From an uncultured Lachnospiraceae bacterium (lineage in GTDB: Bacteria; Bacillota; Clostridia; Lachnospirales; Lachnospiraceae): DNA of 64,000 nt. Numbering within the stretch: the stretch's first letter is position 1; every line of letters begins with the position of its first letter. The notes under the pieces were generated by a model that worked only from the letters and a program-made list of their open reading frames with translations, was not told the DNA's origin and did not search any database. The stretch lies in contig CAJTPS010000011.1 in the NCBI GenBank assembly GCA_910578555.1, positions 75,282 to 139,281 of the forward strand, given 5' to 3'. Made by a program: the position numbers and the translations under genes. Below, one piece after another: positions 34,591 to 43,404 of this stretch.

Positions 34591-34656
34591 TATAGGAAAT
34601 TACTCCGCTTATTCGAGTTCGCGAAGCGAATCTCGCAAACGAGCTTTGCTCGTTTG
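34591..34656. repeat. Two-hairpin dispersed repeat, copy B
   Basis: It begins TATAGGAAATTACTCCG. Hairpin 1 has outer arms CGAG/CTCG (34614-34617, 34632-34635) and inner arms CGC/GCG (34620-34622, 34626-34628) around gaa. Hairpin 2 is ACGAGC-ttt-GCTCGT (34639-34653), identical to copy A. It ends seven bases before the -35 box of the next gene. Confidence 0.75.
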
Positions 34657-34662
34657 GTTCTC

Positions 34663-34692
34663 TTGACAGCGGATAAACAAGTAGAATATAAT
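34663..34692 (+). promoter_or_regulatory. Consensus promoter of HD-GYP regulator
   Basis: TTGACA (34663-34668), 18-base spacer, TATAAT (34687-34692), with a leader of about 70 bases before the ATG. Confidence 0.8.
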
Positions 34693-34770
34693 AGCAGTAA
34701 TTATAGCAGTTGCAATATATGTAGTTTTTTCATTACTAACAAGGGGCAGCAGAATAGGATAAGAGGAAAT

Positions 34771-35859
34771 ATGAAGAAACCAACACTTTTGATTGTCGAT
34801 GACGTAGATATCAACAGAGAGATTCTATGCGAAATGTTCCATGAGTACAATACGATTCAGGCATCGAACGGAAAGGAAGCGGTGGAGATTATCGCTGAGC
34901 ATTTGGACAGCATATCTGTTGTGCTCCTGGATATTGTGATGCCGGTGATGGACGGCGTGGCTGTTTTGGAGGAGATGAAGAAGAATAAATGGATCGAGAG
35001 TATCCCGGTTCTTCTGATCACGGGTGAGGCGACCACACAGATTGAGCGCAAGGCATATCGTCTGGGTGCCAGCGATATTATTAAGAAGCCGTTCGACGCT
35101 TTTATCGTGAAACAGCGTACTAAGAACGTGATTGAACTGTACTATAATAAACGCCATCTGGAAGAGATGGTGGAACTGCAGACGAAGGTTCTGCGTAAAC
35201 AGGCGGAAGAACTGCAGAGCATCAATGACCGCATTATAGATGTTATGAGTACGGTGGTGGAGTTCCGTAATCTGGAGTCCGGCGATCATGTTAAGCGTGT
35301 GAAAACATTCACTAATATATTGGCTCGTTATGTGGCACAGGAGTATCCGGAATACCATCTGGACAGCTATGCCATCAACATGATCACTTCTGCGGCGGCG
35401 CTGCATGATGTGGGTAAGATTGTGATACCTGACGCGATTCTCCTGAAGCCGGGCAGACTGACGGCAGAGGAATTTGAGGTTATGAAATCTCACACGACGA
35501 GAGGCTGTGATGTCATAGACATGCTGGCGGATATCCAGCAGGGAGAATACGGCAAGGTCAGCTATGAGATCTGCAGGCATCATCATGAGAGATATGACGG
35601 CAGAGGCTATCCGGACGGACTTAAGGAAGAGGAAATTCCGATTTCCGCCCAGATCGTATCTGTGGCCGATGTATATGATGCGCTGGTGAATGAGAGATGT
35701 TATAAAGCAGCCTTTACGACAGAGGAAGCTTTCCGCATGATTACCAACGGTGAATGTGGAACCTTCTCGCCGAAGCTGATGCACTGTCTGACATTAGCCA
35801 GAGAAGAATTTGAGAGCATCGTGAACGGCGGCAGCGGCGAGAAAAGCACAGAAGCATAA
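34771..35859 (+). CDS. Response regulator with HD-GYP c-di-GMP phosphodiesterase output
   Basis: The receiver domain (1-120) has LLIVDDVDINRE, the phospho-acceptor Asp in LLDIVMPVMDG (about 52) and the Lys in IIKKPFD. A helical linker leads to the HD-GYP domain: HDVGKI (about 211), HHHERYDGRGYPDGL (about 270) and DVYDALVNERCYK. All HD and GYP residues are present, so hydrolysis of cyclic-di-GMP is likely. No histidine kinase is adjacent, so it is an orphan regulator. RBS AAGAGGA precedes the ATG at 34771. Its stop lies one base from the end of the convergent pyrI. Confidence 0.93.
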   Translation: MKKPTLLIVDDVDINREILCEMFHEYNTIQASNGKEAVEIIAEHLDSISVVLLDIVMPVMDGVAVLEEMKKNKWIESIPVLLITGEATTQIERKAYRLGASDIIKKPFDAFIVKQRTKNVIELYYNKRHLEEMVELQTKVLRKQAEELQSINDRIIDVMSTVVEFRNLESGDHVKRVKTFTNILARYVAQEYPEYHLDSYAINMITSAAALHDVGKIVIPDAILLKPGRLTAEEFEVMKSHTTRGCDVIDMLADIQQGEYGKVSYEICRHHHERYDGRGYPDGLKEEEIPISAQIVSVADVYDALVNERCYKAAFTTEEAFRMITNGECGTFSPKLMHCLTLAREEFESIVNGGSGEKSTEA

Positions 35860-35860
35860 A

Positions 35861-36301
35861 TTACCACAGGGCGGCTGATTCGCTTGCCTTTTCCTCACAA
35901 TATTTGCAGCGATAAACTTCCTTCTCTTCATCCGCAAGCATGAAGATGTGAGGAAGTTCCTGCTCTATGGAAGTAATACATCTCGGATTTTTACATTTGA
36001 TGATGTTTTTGATTTCTTTGGGCAGCACCAGATCTTTTTTATCAACGATTTTGCCGTCCTTGATCACATTGACAGTGATATTGTGGTCGATGAACGCGAG
36101 TACATCCAGATCCAGTGTGTTAATGTCACATTCTACTTTCAGAATATCTTTCTTGCCCATCTTATTACTGCGGGCATTCTTGATGATTGCCACGGTACAA
36201 TCCAGTTTATCTAACTGCAGATGATGATAGATAGAGAGGCTTTTTCCTGCCTCTATATGGTCAAGCACGAAGCCTTCTTCGATTTTTCCTACGTTTAACA
36301 T
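35861..36301 (-). CDS. pyrI: Aspartate carbamoyltransferase regulatory subunit
   Basis: The allosteric subunit that binds CTP/ATP and tunes PyrB. The 146-residue product has the N-terminal allosteric domain (GFVLDHIEAGKSLSIYHHLQL) and the C-terminal zinc domain with Cys pairs in KCKNPRCIT and CKYCEEK. It lies downstream of pyrB in the same direction. A separate PyrI means the holoenzyme is the enteric-type dodecamer, with feedback control. Confidence 0.96.
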   Translation of the reverse strand: MLNVGKIEEGFVLDHIEAGKSLSIYHHLQLDKLDCTVAIIKNARSNKMGKKDILKVECDINTLDLDVLAFIDHNITVNVIKDGKIVDKKDLVLPKEIKNIIKCKNPRCITSIEQELPHIFMLADEEKEVYRCKYCEEKASESAALW

Positions 36302-36356
36302 GTTTACCCTCCTTGTTTCTGCGTTGTTTCCTATTCATGTGTTACGCACGGCATGG

Positions 36357-37271
36357 TCAGACGGTGATCTCCAGCAGGGTAAGGATCAGCGCCATCCTGA
36401 CATAGACGCCGTACTGAGCCTGTTTGAAGTATACGGCACGGGGATCGTCATCCACTTCCACGGAGATTTCGTTGACGCGGGGAAGCGGGTGCAGTATGAG
36501 CATATCGTCTTTGGCCAGCGCCAGTTTTTCTTTGTTCAGGATATAGAAATCTTTCAGACGCACGTAGTCTTCTTCGTTAAAGAATCGTTCCCGCTGTACT
36601 CTGGTCATATAGAGGAGATCCAGTTCCGCCATGCAGTCCTCCAGCCGGATCACTTCCTCGTACTCGATACCCTTCTCAGACAGCATGTCCGTGATATAGT
36701 CGGGTACTCTGAGCTCAGGCGGAGAGATAAAGAGGAAGCGGATATTCGGATAGCGGATCAGCGCGTTGATCAGGGAATGTACGGTTCTGCCGAATTTCAG
36801 GTCACCGCACAATCCGATGGTGAAGCTGCCGAGGCGCCCCTTCAGGGCGCGGATGGTCAGTAGATCCGTGAGCGTCTGTGTGGGATGCTGGTGACCGCCG
36901 TCACCGGCATTGATCACGGGGATGCCGGACCGGCTGGCTGCTACCATGGGCGCGCCTTCCTTGGGATGGCGCATGGCGCAGATATCCGCATAGCAGGAGA
37001 TGATACGGATCGTGTCGGACACGCTTTCGCCCTTGGAAGCAGAGGAGGAGCCGGCATCAGAGAATCCCAGCACCTGTCCGCCCAGACTCAGCATAGCCGA
37101 TTCGAAACTGAGCCGTGTTCGCGTACTTGGCTCGTAGAAGCAGGTGGCAAGCTTTTTACCCGCGCAGGCATGTGCGTATTTCGCGGGATTGCCGGCAATA
37201 TCATCCGCAAGATCAAACAGTTTGTCCAGTTCTTCCACCGAGAAATCGAGTGGGTTCATTAAATGTCTCAT
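36357..37271 (-). CDS. pyrB: Aspartate carbamoyltransferase catalytic subunit
   Basis: The enzyme condenses carbamoyl phosphate with aspartate, the first committed step of pyrimidine synthesis. It has 304 residues with the carbamoyl-phosphate loop FYEPSTRTRLSFESAM, GDGGHQHPTQTLTDLLTI and HPLPRVNEI. The start at 37271 is preferred because GGAG precedes it; a start at 37307 would add twelve atypical basic residues. pyrI follows 55 bases downstream. Confidence 0.97.
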   Translation of the reverse strand: MRHLMNPLDFSVEELDKLFDLADDIAGNPAKYAHACAGKKLATCFYEPSTRTRLSFESAMLSLGGQVLGFSDAGSSSASKGESVSDTIRIISCYADICAMRHPKEGAPMVAASRSGIPVINAGDGGHQHPTQTLTDLLTIRALKGRLGSFTIGLCGDLKFGRTVHSLINALIRYPNIRFLFISPPELRVPDYITDMLSEKGIEYEEVIRLEDCMAELDLLYMTRVQRERFFNEEDYVRLKDFYILNKEKLALAKDDMLILHPLPRVNEISVEVDDDPRAVYFKQAQYGVYVRMALILTLLEITV

Positions 37272-37313
37272 ATGTTTTCTCCATTTCCGCGCAGCATTAC
37301 CGCGCAAATCTGC

Positions 37314-37337
37314 GATTGAAAGTTTTAATTTTCAATC
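37314..37337. promoter_or_regulatory. Perfect inverted repeat upstream of pyrB
   Basis: GATTGAAA (37314-37321) and TTTCAATC (37330-37337), eight-base loop, in the pyrB leader. It could be an operator or an RNA hairpin; no T-run follows and no PyrR-type antiterminator is recognisable. Confidence 0.45.
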
Positions 37338-37348
37338 TTAAGTACACT

Positions 37349-37381
37349 GAAAAAAATAGAAGAGAAATGATCTCTTCTATT
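37349..37381 (-). terminator. Terminator of nitroreductase gene
   Basis: Eleven-bp perfect arms AATAGAAGAGA (37355-37365) and TCTCTTCTATT (37371-37381), followed on the minus strand by a run of T. It separates the nitroreductase from pyrB. Confidence 0.85.
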
Positions 37382-37392
37382 CTGATACAATA

Positions 37393-37935
37393 TTATGTCA
37401 GATAGGATAATAAATCTTCTACCGGTTTTCTTCTGGGAACAGCCGGTTCTTCATCGGGATAGCCGACAGGGATCAGCGCAACCAGTTCTCTGTCTTCAGG
37501 AAGCTGCAGCATCGATGCAACAGACTCTTCATCAAACAGTCCAAGAATGACGGAGCCAAGACCCTGTTCGTAAGCAGCCAGACAGAAGGTTTGTGAAGCG
37601 ATGCCGGCATCATACATCTGCCAGCCGTCACCGCGGGGGGTACTGTAGGAACCGTCACGCTCAAATCCGCTGCGGTTCTTTATGATCGTTACGGCGATCA
37701 GCACGGGTGCATTGGAGATGATCGTGCCGTTCGGCGGATAAATGGAAGTGCCTTCTGTTGCAATTCGTTCTTTCAAAGCGCCTTCAACCGCAATGTAGCG
37801 GGTGATCTGGGTATGCTTCCAGCTGGGAGCATAGGAGGCGATCTCGACGATGCTGGCAAGCAGCTCGTGGGAAACCGGATCTGTCTTAAACTTACGGATA
37901 CTTCTGCGCCCTAAGATACATTCCTTTGCAGTCAT
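37393..37935 (-). CDS. Nitroreductase-family FMN oxidoreductase
   Basis: A 180-residue flavin enzyme. The N-terminal phosphate-binding motif is RRSIRKF, and the C-terminal part has GLGSVILGLFD and the IPVGYPDE motif of the family. AAGGAGG precedes the ATG on the minus strand. The substrate is not readable; relatives reduce nitro compounds, quinones or flavins. It is a single-gene unit ended by its own terminator. Confidence 0.9.
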   Translation of the reverse strand: MTAKECILGRRSIRKFKTDPVSHELLASIVEIASYAPSWKHTQITRYIAVEGALKERIATEGTSIYPPNGTIISNAPVLIAVTIIKNRSGFERDGSYSTPRGDGWQMYDAGIASQTFCLAAYEQGLGSVILGLFDEESVASMLQLPEDRELVALIPVGYPDEEPAVPRRKPVEDLLSYLT

Positions 37936-38030
37936 GCTATAACCCTCCTTATAGTGTGTGCTGTATGTCGATTACATCTACATTTTGTATATCATACCAT
38001 AAAGGGAGAGGGGTTTCAACAGTTTTTATA

Positions 38031-38059
38031 TTGTGGAATGGGTGGGGGTATGTTATAGT
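38031..38059 (+). promoter_or_regulatory. Probable promoter of PH-domain gene
   Basis: TTGTGG (38031-38036), 17-base spacer, TATAGT (38054-38059), about 60 bases before the ATG at 38118. Confidence 0.5.
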
Positions 38060-38117
38060 GAGAGATAGGTTCAAATGGATTTGTATGCGCAGGAACAGCG
38101 CAGAAACGGAGCGGAAT

Positions 38118-38567
38118 ATGGAAGAATCAAAGAAGGATACAGTGCAGGAAGAGAAGCGGCAGGAAGAGTCCGCACAGGTGCAAAACGAGGAGGGAAGAAA
38201 GGAATATGTAGAGCGTAAACGCTGGCTTTTTCTTGGACTGCCCTTTACTTTTACGAAGTATAGGGTGAATGCGGATGTGATAACGATCAATGACGGACTT
38301 CTCAACACAAAAGAAAACGATTGTTATTTATACAAGGTACAGGATGTGGAACTGCAGGTCAGTCTTGCGGAACGTATCTTCGGACTGGGAACAGTTGCAT
38401 GCTATACCGGAGACAATACGCATCCGCAGTTGTTCCTGTCACATATTAAACATGCCAGAGAAATCAAAAATTATATTCTGAAGGCTTCGGAGGAAGCGCG
38501 CAGAAAGCGCCGCACGCTCAATACGCTTAATATCGATGCTGCGGACATTGACGAAATCGACGCGTAA
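38118..38567 (+). CDS. Bacterial PH-domain protein
   Basis: A 149-residue protein. An acidic, Gln/Glu-rich N-terminus (1-35) precedes a compact domain of the bacterial PH (YdbS-like) type: RYRVNADVITINDGLLNTKENDCYLYKVQDVELQ, where the short beta strands and the DVELQ turn are typical, then FGLGTVACYTGDNTHPQLFLSHIKHA. GGAG lies six bases before the ATG at 38118; longer readings upstream lack a ribosome site. Role unknown; such domains probably bind membranes or proteins. Confidence 0.7.
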   Translation: MEESKKDTVQEEKRQEESAQVQNEEGRKEYVERKRWLFLGLPFTFTKYRVNADVITINDGLLNTKENDCYLYKVQDVELQVSLAERIFGLGTVACYTGDNTHPQLFLSHIKHAREIKNYILKASEEARRKRRTLNTLNIDAADIDEIDA

Positions 38568-38613
38568 GTTCTGTGACGGCGGGGAATGCGTCAGGACGGC
38601 ATGTGCGGACTTG

Positions 38614-39021
38614 TCAGGCATCATACTTTTCGTTTTCCGTCAGCAGGCGCTCGAACAGAAGTCCTGTGATAAACCAGCAGGGCGCATAGTCCAGCCGGAT
38701 CACTTTAGCGAGATTCCAGCGGGAGCGCTCGTAATTCCAGGGACACAGTTCGCGTTTCTGAAGCCACAGTCCGGTCGCAAATTCACCGGTGAAGATCATG
38801 CCGGTATACACCAGACCACGGAATATGAAGTTATGACCGCGCAGCGCGCGGGTGAGCGGAGCGAGCAGGGCGGCGAGCCCGTAGATCGGGAACATCCAGA
38901 CGGAGGTCGTGCAGGGCAGGCGCAGGTCTCTCTTGCGGAAAGCGTGAAACGCGGTAAAGAGCATTTCGAGAAACCAGCCCAGCAGTCCGCAATGAATATA
39001 GTTGTGAATAAATTTTTTCAT
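38614..39021 (-). CDS. CmpB-family (putative ABC transporter permease) membrane protein
   Basis: A 135-residue membrane protein with about four hydrophobic segments. CGLLGWFLEMLFTAF followed by a basic loop and MFPIYGLAALLAP matches the family named ABC_trans_CmpB, despite no proven transport role. The start is uncertain: the ATG at 39021 has no ribosome site, and a TTG at 39060 adds 13 residues. It is transcribed away from folC. Confidence 0.7.
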   Translation of the reverse strand: MKKFIHNYIHCGLLGWFLEMLFTAFHAFRKRDLRLPCTTSVWMFPIYGLAALLAPLTRALRGHNFIFRGLVYTGMIFTGEFATGLWLQKRELCPWNYERSRWNLAKVIRLDYAPCWFITGLLFERLLTENEKYDA

Positions 39022-39082
39022 ATCATAAGGATAACCGCATACAGGGAAATTATGCGGCAATATATAAATATCAATCGTTACT

Positions 39083-39119
39083 TTCGGTTAACAAAGGCGT
39101 GTATGACCTTGTTAATCGA
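39083..39119. promoter_or_regulatory. Long hairpin upstream of folC
   Basis: TTCGGTTAACAA...GG (39083-39097) pairs with CCTTGTTAATCGAA (39106-39119): about 14 bp with one G-U pair and one bulged A. It lies in the gap between the divergent CmpB and folC genes. It does not resemble the tetrahydrofolate riboswitch. Confidence 0.5.
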
Positions 39120-39167
39120 AGCTGTGTACCGGCGGCCGGTTACAGATTCAGGAAGGGAGGCGTGCGC

Positions 39168-40499
39168 ATGAACTACAGAGAGGCAATGGCATATATGGAA
39201 GAACTGCAGCAGTATGGCAGTGTCATGGGACTCGAGAGTATACGCGAGCTGTGCGCGCGTCTGGAGAATCCGCAGGATCAGCTGAGATTTGTCCATATTG
39301 CGGGCACCAACGGAAAAGGTTCGGTGCTTGCCTATGTCTCCACGGTGTTGTCTGCGGCAGGATACCGGACAGGCAGATATCTGTCGCCTGCGGTGAAAGA
39401 GTACCGGGAGCGGTTTCAGATCGACGGTCGTGTGATCACGCAGTCCGGGCTGTGCAAGTATCTGGAGCAGGTGAAGGCGGCGGCGGATGCGATGGCGGCG
39501 GAAGGGCTTGCGCATCCCACGCCGTTTGAGGTGGAGACAGCGGTGGCATTCCTCTACTTTCTGGATAAGCAGTGCGATATCGTGGTACTGGAGACAGGGA
39601 TGGGCGGCGCGCTGGATGCGACGAATGTGATCGCGACAACACTTGTCGCAGTGTTTACATCGATCAGTATGGATCATATAGGGATATTGGGAGATGACAT
39701 CGGGCAGATTGCAGGTACGAAAGCAGGAATTATTAAAGACAAGTGTTATGTTATATCCGCCAGACAGAAGCCGGAGGTGATGAAAGTGCTCAGGCAGGCG
39801 GCGCTTGCACGCAAAGCCAGGTTCTATACGGCAGATGCGGATCGGGCAAAGCATGTCAGATACGGTGTGACGAAGCAGTGTTTCAGTTATGACAAATATA
39901 AGAATCTGGAGATCACAATGGCCGGGCAGTTTCAGATCGAGAATGCCGTGCTGGCGCTGGAGACGCTTGGTGCGCTCGGCAGGCAGGGGTATCCGGTGAC
40001 GGAAGATAAGCTGCGGCTCGGCATGGTACAGACCCGGTGGCCGGGCAGATTCGATGTGATCGGGACAAAACCGCTGTTTATTGCTGACGGAGCGCACAAT
40101 GAGGACGCTTCGAGGCGGCTTGCGGAAAGCATCAGATTTTATTTTACAAATAAACGGATCATCTATATAATGGGTATGTTGAGGGACAAGGAGTACGATA
40201 AGGTGATCCGCAATACATATGAACTGGCGGAGCATATCATCACGGTAACACCGCCGTTTGCAGGACGCGCGCTGCACGGCTATGAACTGGCGCAGGCGGT
40301 ACGGGAATACCACGATCATGTAACGGTTGCCGACAGCATACAGGAAGCGGTGGAGATCGCTTATCTGCTGGCAGGACAGGATAAGGACTGCGTGATTATT
40401 GCATTCGGTTCGCTCTCTTATCTGGGGGAACTGATCAGTGTGGTAGAACATAGGGATACGATCAGGAGAGATTCACATGGTAGATCAGAAGAAAATTGA
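39168..40499 (+). CDS. folC: Dihydrofolate/folylpolyglutamate synthase
   Basis: An ATP-dependent ligase that adds Glu to dihydropteroate and extends polyglutamate tails. It has 443 residues. The P-loop HIAGTNGKGSV lies at about 42-52, the omega loop in YLSPAVKEYRERFQIDG, and the Mur-ligase-like motifs GGALDATNV and DGAHNEDA follow. GGGAGG fixes the ATG at 39168. It is the first gene of the folate operon, overlapping folE by 23 bases. Confidence 0.94.
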   Translation: MNYREAMAYMEELQQYGSVMGLESIRELCARLENPQDQLRFVHIAGTNGKGSVLAYVSTVLSAAGYRTGRYLSPAVKEYRERFQIDGRVITQSGLCKYLEQVKAAADAMAAEGLAHPTPFEVETAVAFLYFLDKQCDIVVLETGMGGALDATNVIATTLVAVFTSISMDHIGILGDDIGQIAGTKAGIIKDKCYVISARQKPEVMKVLRQAALARKARFYTADADRAKHVRYGVTKQCFSYDKYKNLEITMAGQFQIENAVLALETLGALGRQGYPVTEDKLRLGMVQTRWPGRFDVIGTKPLFIADGAHNEDASRRLAESIRFYFTNKRIIYIMGMLRDKEYDKVIRNTYELAEHIITVTPPFAGRALHGYELAQAVREYHDHVTVADSIQEAVEIAYLLAGQDKDCVIIAFGSLSYLGELISVVEHRDTIRRDSHGRSEEN

Positions 40500-41034
40500 A
40501 GAAGCGGTGCGGCTGCTGCTGGAGGGAATCGGGGAGGATGTGACCAGAGAAGGTCTGGCGGATACACCCGGCAGAATCGCACGCATGTATGAAGAAATCT
40601 ATAGAGGGATGGATGATGACCCGGCGCGGCACTTATCGAAGACATTTACGGTGAGCAGTAATGAAATCGTGCTGGAGAAAGATATTACCTTTTATTCTAC
40701 CTGTGAGCACCATCTTATGCCTTTCTATGGCAAGGTACATATTGCCTATCTGCCTGCAGGCCGGGTCGTGGGACTCAGCAAGCTGGCACGCACGGTGGAG
40801 GTATATGCCAGGAGACTGCAGATACAGGAGCAGATGACGACACAGATTGCCGATGCGGTCATGGAGTACTTAAAGCCGCAGGGCGTGATGGTGATGGCGG
40901 AGGCGGAGCATATGTGCATGACTATGCGCGGCGTGGAGAAGCCGGGAAGCAGGACAGTGACGATGGCGGCGCGAGGGTGTTTCGCGGATGACCCGAAATT
41001 ACAGCAGTTTTTTTTCGAGATGATACGACATTAA
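40477..41034 (+). CDS. folE: GTP cyclohydrolase I
   Basis: The zinc enzyme that opens GTP to dihydroneopterin triphosphate, the entry to folate. It has 185 residues. Zinc ligands lie in YSTCEHHLMPF and in HMCMTMRGVEKPGS. Also typical are KLARTVEVYARRLQIQEQMTTQIADA. The overlap with the end of folC suggests coupled translation. Confidence 0.96.
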   Translation: MVDQKKIEEAVRLLLEGIGEDVTREGLADTPGRIARMYEEIYRGMDDDPARHLSKTFTVSSNEIVLEKDITFYSTCEHHLMPFYGKVHIAYLPAGRVVGLSKLARTVEVYARRLQIQEQMTTQIADAVMEYLKPQGVMVMAEAEHMCMTMRGVEKPGSRTVTMAARGCFADDPKLQQFFFEMIRH

Positions 41035-41078
41035 GCGACATAGGAAATTAAATGATGATTTAGCACAAGGAGAAGGCA

Positions 41079-41897
41079 TTGAGAATAGGGAACAGAGAAT
41101 TTGCTGACACCGGACATACCTATGTGATGGGTATCTTAAACATAACACCTGATTCTTTTTCTGACGGCGGCGCGTACAATACGACGGACAGAGCGTTATA
41201 CCGCGTAGAACAGATGATTTCAGAGGGAATGGATGTTCTGGATATCGGCGGTGAATCGACCAGACCGGGTTATACGCCGGTATCTGAAGAAGAGGAGATC
41301 AACCGGGTCATTCCGGTAATTGAGAAAGTTAAATCAAGATTTGACACTGTGATTTCTCTGGACACGTATAAATCGGAGGTGGCTGCCGCAGGGATTGCGG
41401 CGGGAGCGGATCTGATCAATGATATATGGGGATTAAAATATGATCCGATGATGGCAGGAGTGATTGCGGAAGCAGATATACCCTGCTGTCTTATGCATAA
41501 CCGGAAGGAAGCTGTCTACAACAGGTATATGGAAGAAGTGCTGGAGGACTTAAGGGAGACGATCGGTCTTGCGCATGCGGCGGGAATATCCGATGACAGA
41601 ATCATTCTGGACCCGGGCGTGGGATTCGGCAAATCTTATGAGCAGAATCTGGAGATCATAGACCGGCTGGAGATGCTGCACACACTGGGCTATCCGTTGC
41701 TGCTGGGCGCCAGCAGGAAATCCGTGGTCGGGCTGACACTGGATCTGCCCGCAGCGCAGCGGGTGGAGGGGACGCTCGTGACGACCGTGTACGCAGTGCG
41801 CGGGGGTGCGATGTTTGTCCGCGTTCATGACGTGAAGGAGAACGTGCGTGCCGTCAGGATGGCGGAAGCCATACGGGACGGATACGTGATTCAATAA
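41079..41897 (+). CDS. folP: Dihydropteroate synthase
   Basis: The sulfonamide target: it joins pABA to dihydropterin pyrophosphate. It has 272 residues; the start is TTG with AAGGAG. Signatures are MGILNITPDSFSDGG, LDIGGESTRPGY, DLINDIWG, and near the end LLLGASRKS with the final HDVKEN. It fits the operon order folE-folP-folB/K. Confidence 0.96.
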   Translation: MRIGNREFADTGHTYVMGILNITPDSFSDGGAYNTTDRALYRVEQMISEGMDVLDIGGESTRPGYTPVSEEEEINRVIPVIEKVKSRFDTVISLDTYKSEVAAAGIAAGADLINDIWGLKYDPMMAGVIAEADIPCCLMHNRKEAVYNRYMEEVLEDLRETIGLAHAAGISDDRIILDPGVGFGKSYEQNLEIIDRLEMLHTLGYPLLLGASRKSVVGLTLDLPAAQRVEGTLVTTVYAVRGGAMFVRVHDVKENVRAVRMAEAIRDGYVIQ

Positions 41898-41907
41898 AGG
41901 AGAAGAT

Positions 41908-43404
41908 ATGGATCAGATCATAATCGACAATCTGCAGATATACGCGAATCACGGCGTGTACCGTGAAGAGAATGAAAAGGGACAGAACTTCTACGTGAAT
42001 GCCGTGATGGAAACGGATACGGGGAATGCGGGTACGCTGGATGACTTAAACCTCTCCACCAATTATGGAGAGGTTTGCGTGTTTATCAACCAATTTATAA
42101 AGGAACATACCTACAGGCTGATCGAGACGGTGGCGGAGAGAACGGCGGAGGCGGTGCTGCTCAGATTTCCGCTGGTCCGGCGGATCACGCTGGAGGTCCG
42201 TAAGCCTGAGGCGCCTGTTCCCCTGCCGTTCGAATCTGTCTCCGTGAAGATCACGCGGGGGTGGCACAGGACATATCTGTCCTGCGGCTCCAATATGGGT
42301 GAACGGCAGGCGCATCTGGACGGAGCAGTGGAGGCATTGCGGAAAGATAACAAGTGTCGCGTAATAAAAGTCTCCGACTGGATCGTGACGGCTCCTTACG
42401 GCGGGGTGGAGCAGGCGGATTTCCTGAACGGGGCGATCGCACTGGATACATTGTATACGCCGGCCATGCTGCTGGAGAAGATCCACGAGATTGAGTATGC
42501 TCACGGCAGGGAACGGAAGGTGCATTGGGGGCCCAGAACACTGGACCTTGATATTCTGCTGTATGAAGACTGCATCATGCACACGGATGAACTGACTGTT
42601 CCGCATGCGGATATGCACAACCGATATTTTGTGCTGAAGCCGCTTATGCAGATCGCTCCTTATGAGAGACATCCCGTACTGGGAAGCTGTGTCCGGGAGA
42701 TGTATGACAGACTGCTGTCCGGCACCGGTGCGGTGGAAGATAAGGAAATACAGGATAAGCAGGAGAAAGACGGAGAATGTGAAGAAAAATGCGGGAAGGA
42801 TATATGCGAAACGGATGTTATGATAAAGATACATGCACAGCAGCTTACGTTTGCACAGGCGCGGGAAATCTATGAGACTTATGCGCAGGAGGATTTTCCG
42901 CCGGAAGAGATCAAGCCCGTCAGTGTGATCGAAGAGACATGGAATCGGGGAAACTATCATGCTTATGGTTTCTATGAAGGCACAACGCTCTGCGCGTATG
43001 CATTTCTTGTGGCAAATGAAGAGAAACGAGTGTTATTATTAGATTATTTCGCGGTTCTTAAGGCGCGCAGAGGGCAGGGGATCGGTTCCCGTGCGCTGGC
43101 GCTTCTGCGGGAGACCTGCACGGAATGGAACGCATTGGTGATCGAGGTGGAGGATGATGAACTTCCCGGGTTGGATCGGCGGACGCGGGACATGAGAAAA
43201 CGCCGTATCTCTTTCTACACGGCGTCAGGGTGTCAGATGAACGCTGCAAGAAGCAGGCTGTGGAGCGTGGATTACCGCATTATGGTTATGCCGCTCTCAG
43301 ACCCGTATGCACAGTGGTGCATGGCGGATAAACTGCATGCAGTCTACAGGAAGCTCTATGGTGAGGATATCCTGCGGCAGCATTTCGCAATTACGGCGCG
43401 GTAA
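41908..43404 (+). CDS. folBK: FolB-FolK-GNAT triple-domain protein
   Basis: Dihydroneopterin aldolase (1-118; IIDNLQIYANHGVY, EEN..GQNFYV) is fused to HPPK (about 120-275; YLSCGSNMGER, HGRERKVHWGPRTLDLDILLYED). These two catalyse adjacent folate steps and FolB-FolK fusions are known. After an acidic, Lys/Glu-rich linker (about 276-305) comes a third domain (about 306-498) with an acetyltransferase fold: VLLLDYFAVLKARRGQGIGSRAL is motif A of GNATs. A GNAT at the end of a FolBK protein is not something I recognise as standard. The length of 498 residues is one continuous frame with AAAGGAG before the ATG. Confidence 0.92.
   Translation: MDQIIIDNLQIYANHGVYREENEKGQNFYVNAVMETDTGNAGTLDDLNLSTNYGEVCVFINQFIKEHTYRLIETVAERTAEAVLLRFPLVRRITLEVRKPEAPVPLPFESVSVKITRGWHRTYLSCGSNMGERQAHLDGAVEALRKDNKCRVIKVSDWIVTAPYGGVEQADFLNGAIALDTLYTPAMLLEKIHEIEYAHGRERKVHWGPRTLDLDILLYEDCIMHTDELTVPHADMHNRYFVLKPLMQIAPYERHPVLGSCVREMYDRLLSGTGAVEDKEIQDKQEKDGECEEKCGKDICETDVMIKIHAQQLTFAQAREIYETYAQEDFPPEEIKPVSVIEETWNRGNYHAYGFYEGTTLCAYAFLVANEEKRVLLLDYFAVLKARRGQGIGSRALALLRETCTEWNALVIEVEDDELPGLDRRTRDMRKRRISFYTASGCQMNAARSRLWSVDYRIMVMPLSDPYAQWCMADKLHAVYRKLYGEDILRQHFAITAR

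Noticed and set aside
37272..37392. PyrR-dependent attenuator before pyrB
   Set aside because: The only terminator there belongs to the upstream nitroreductase gene, and no PyrR binding loop or antiterminator is seen.
39061..39167. Tetrahydrofolate riboswitch before folC
   Set aside because: The conserved purine-rich junction sequences are absent; only one long hairpin is present.
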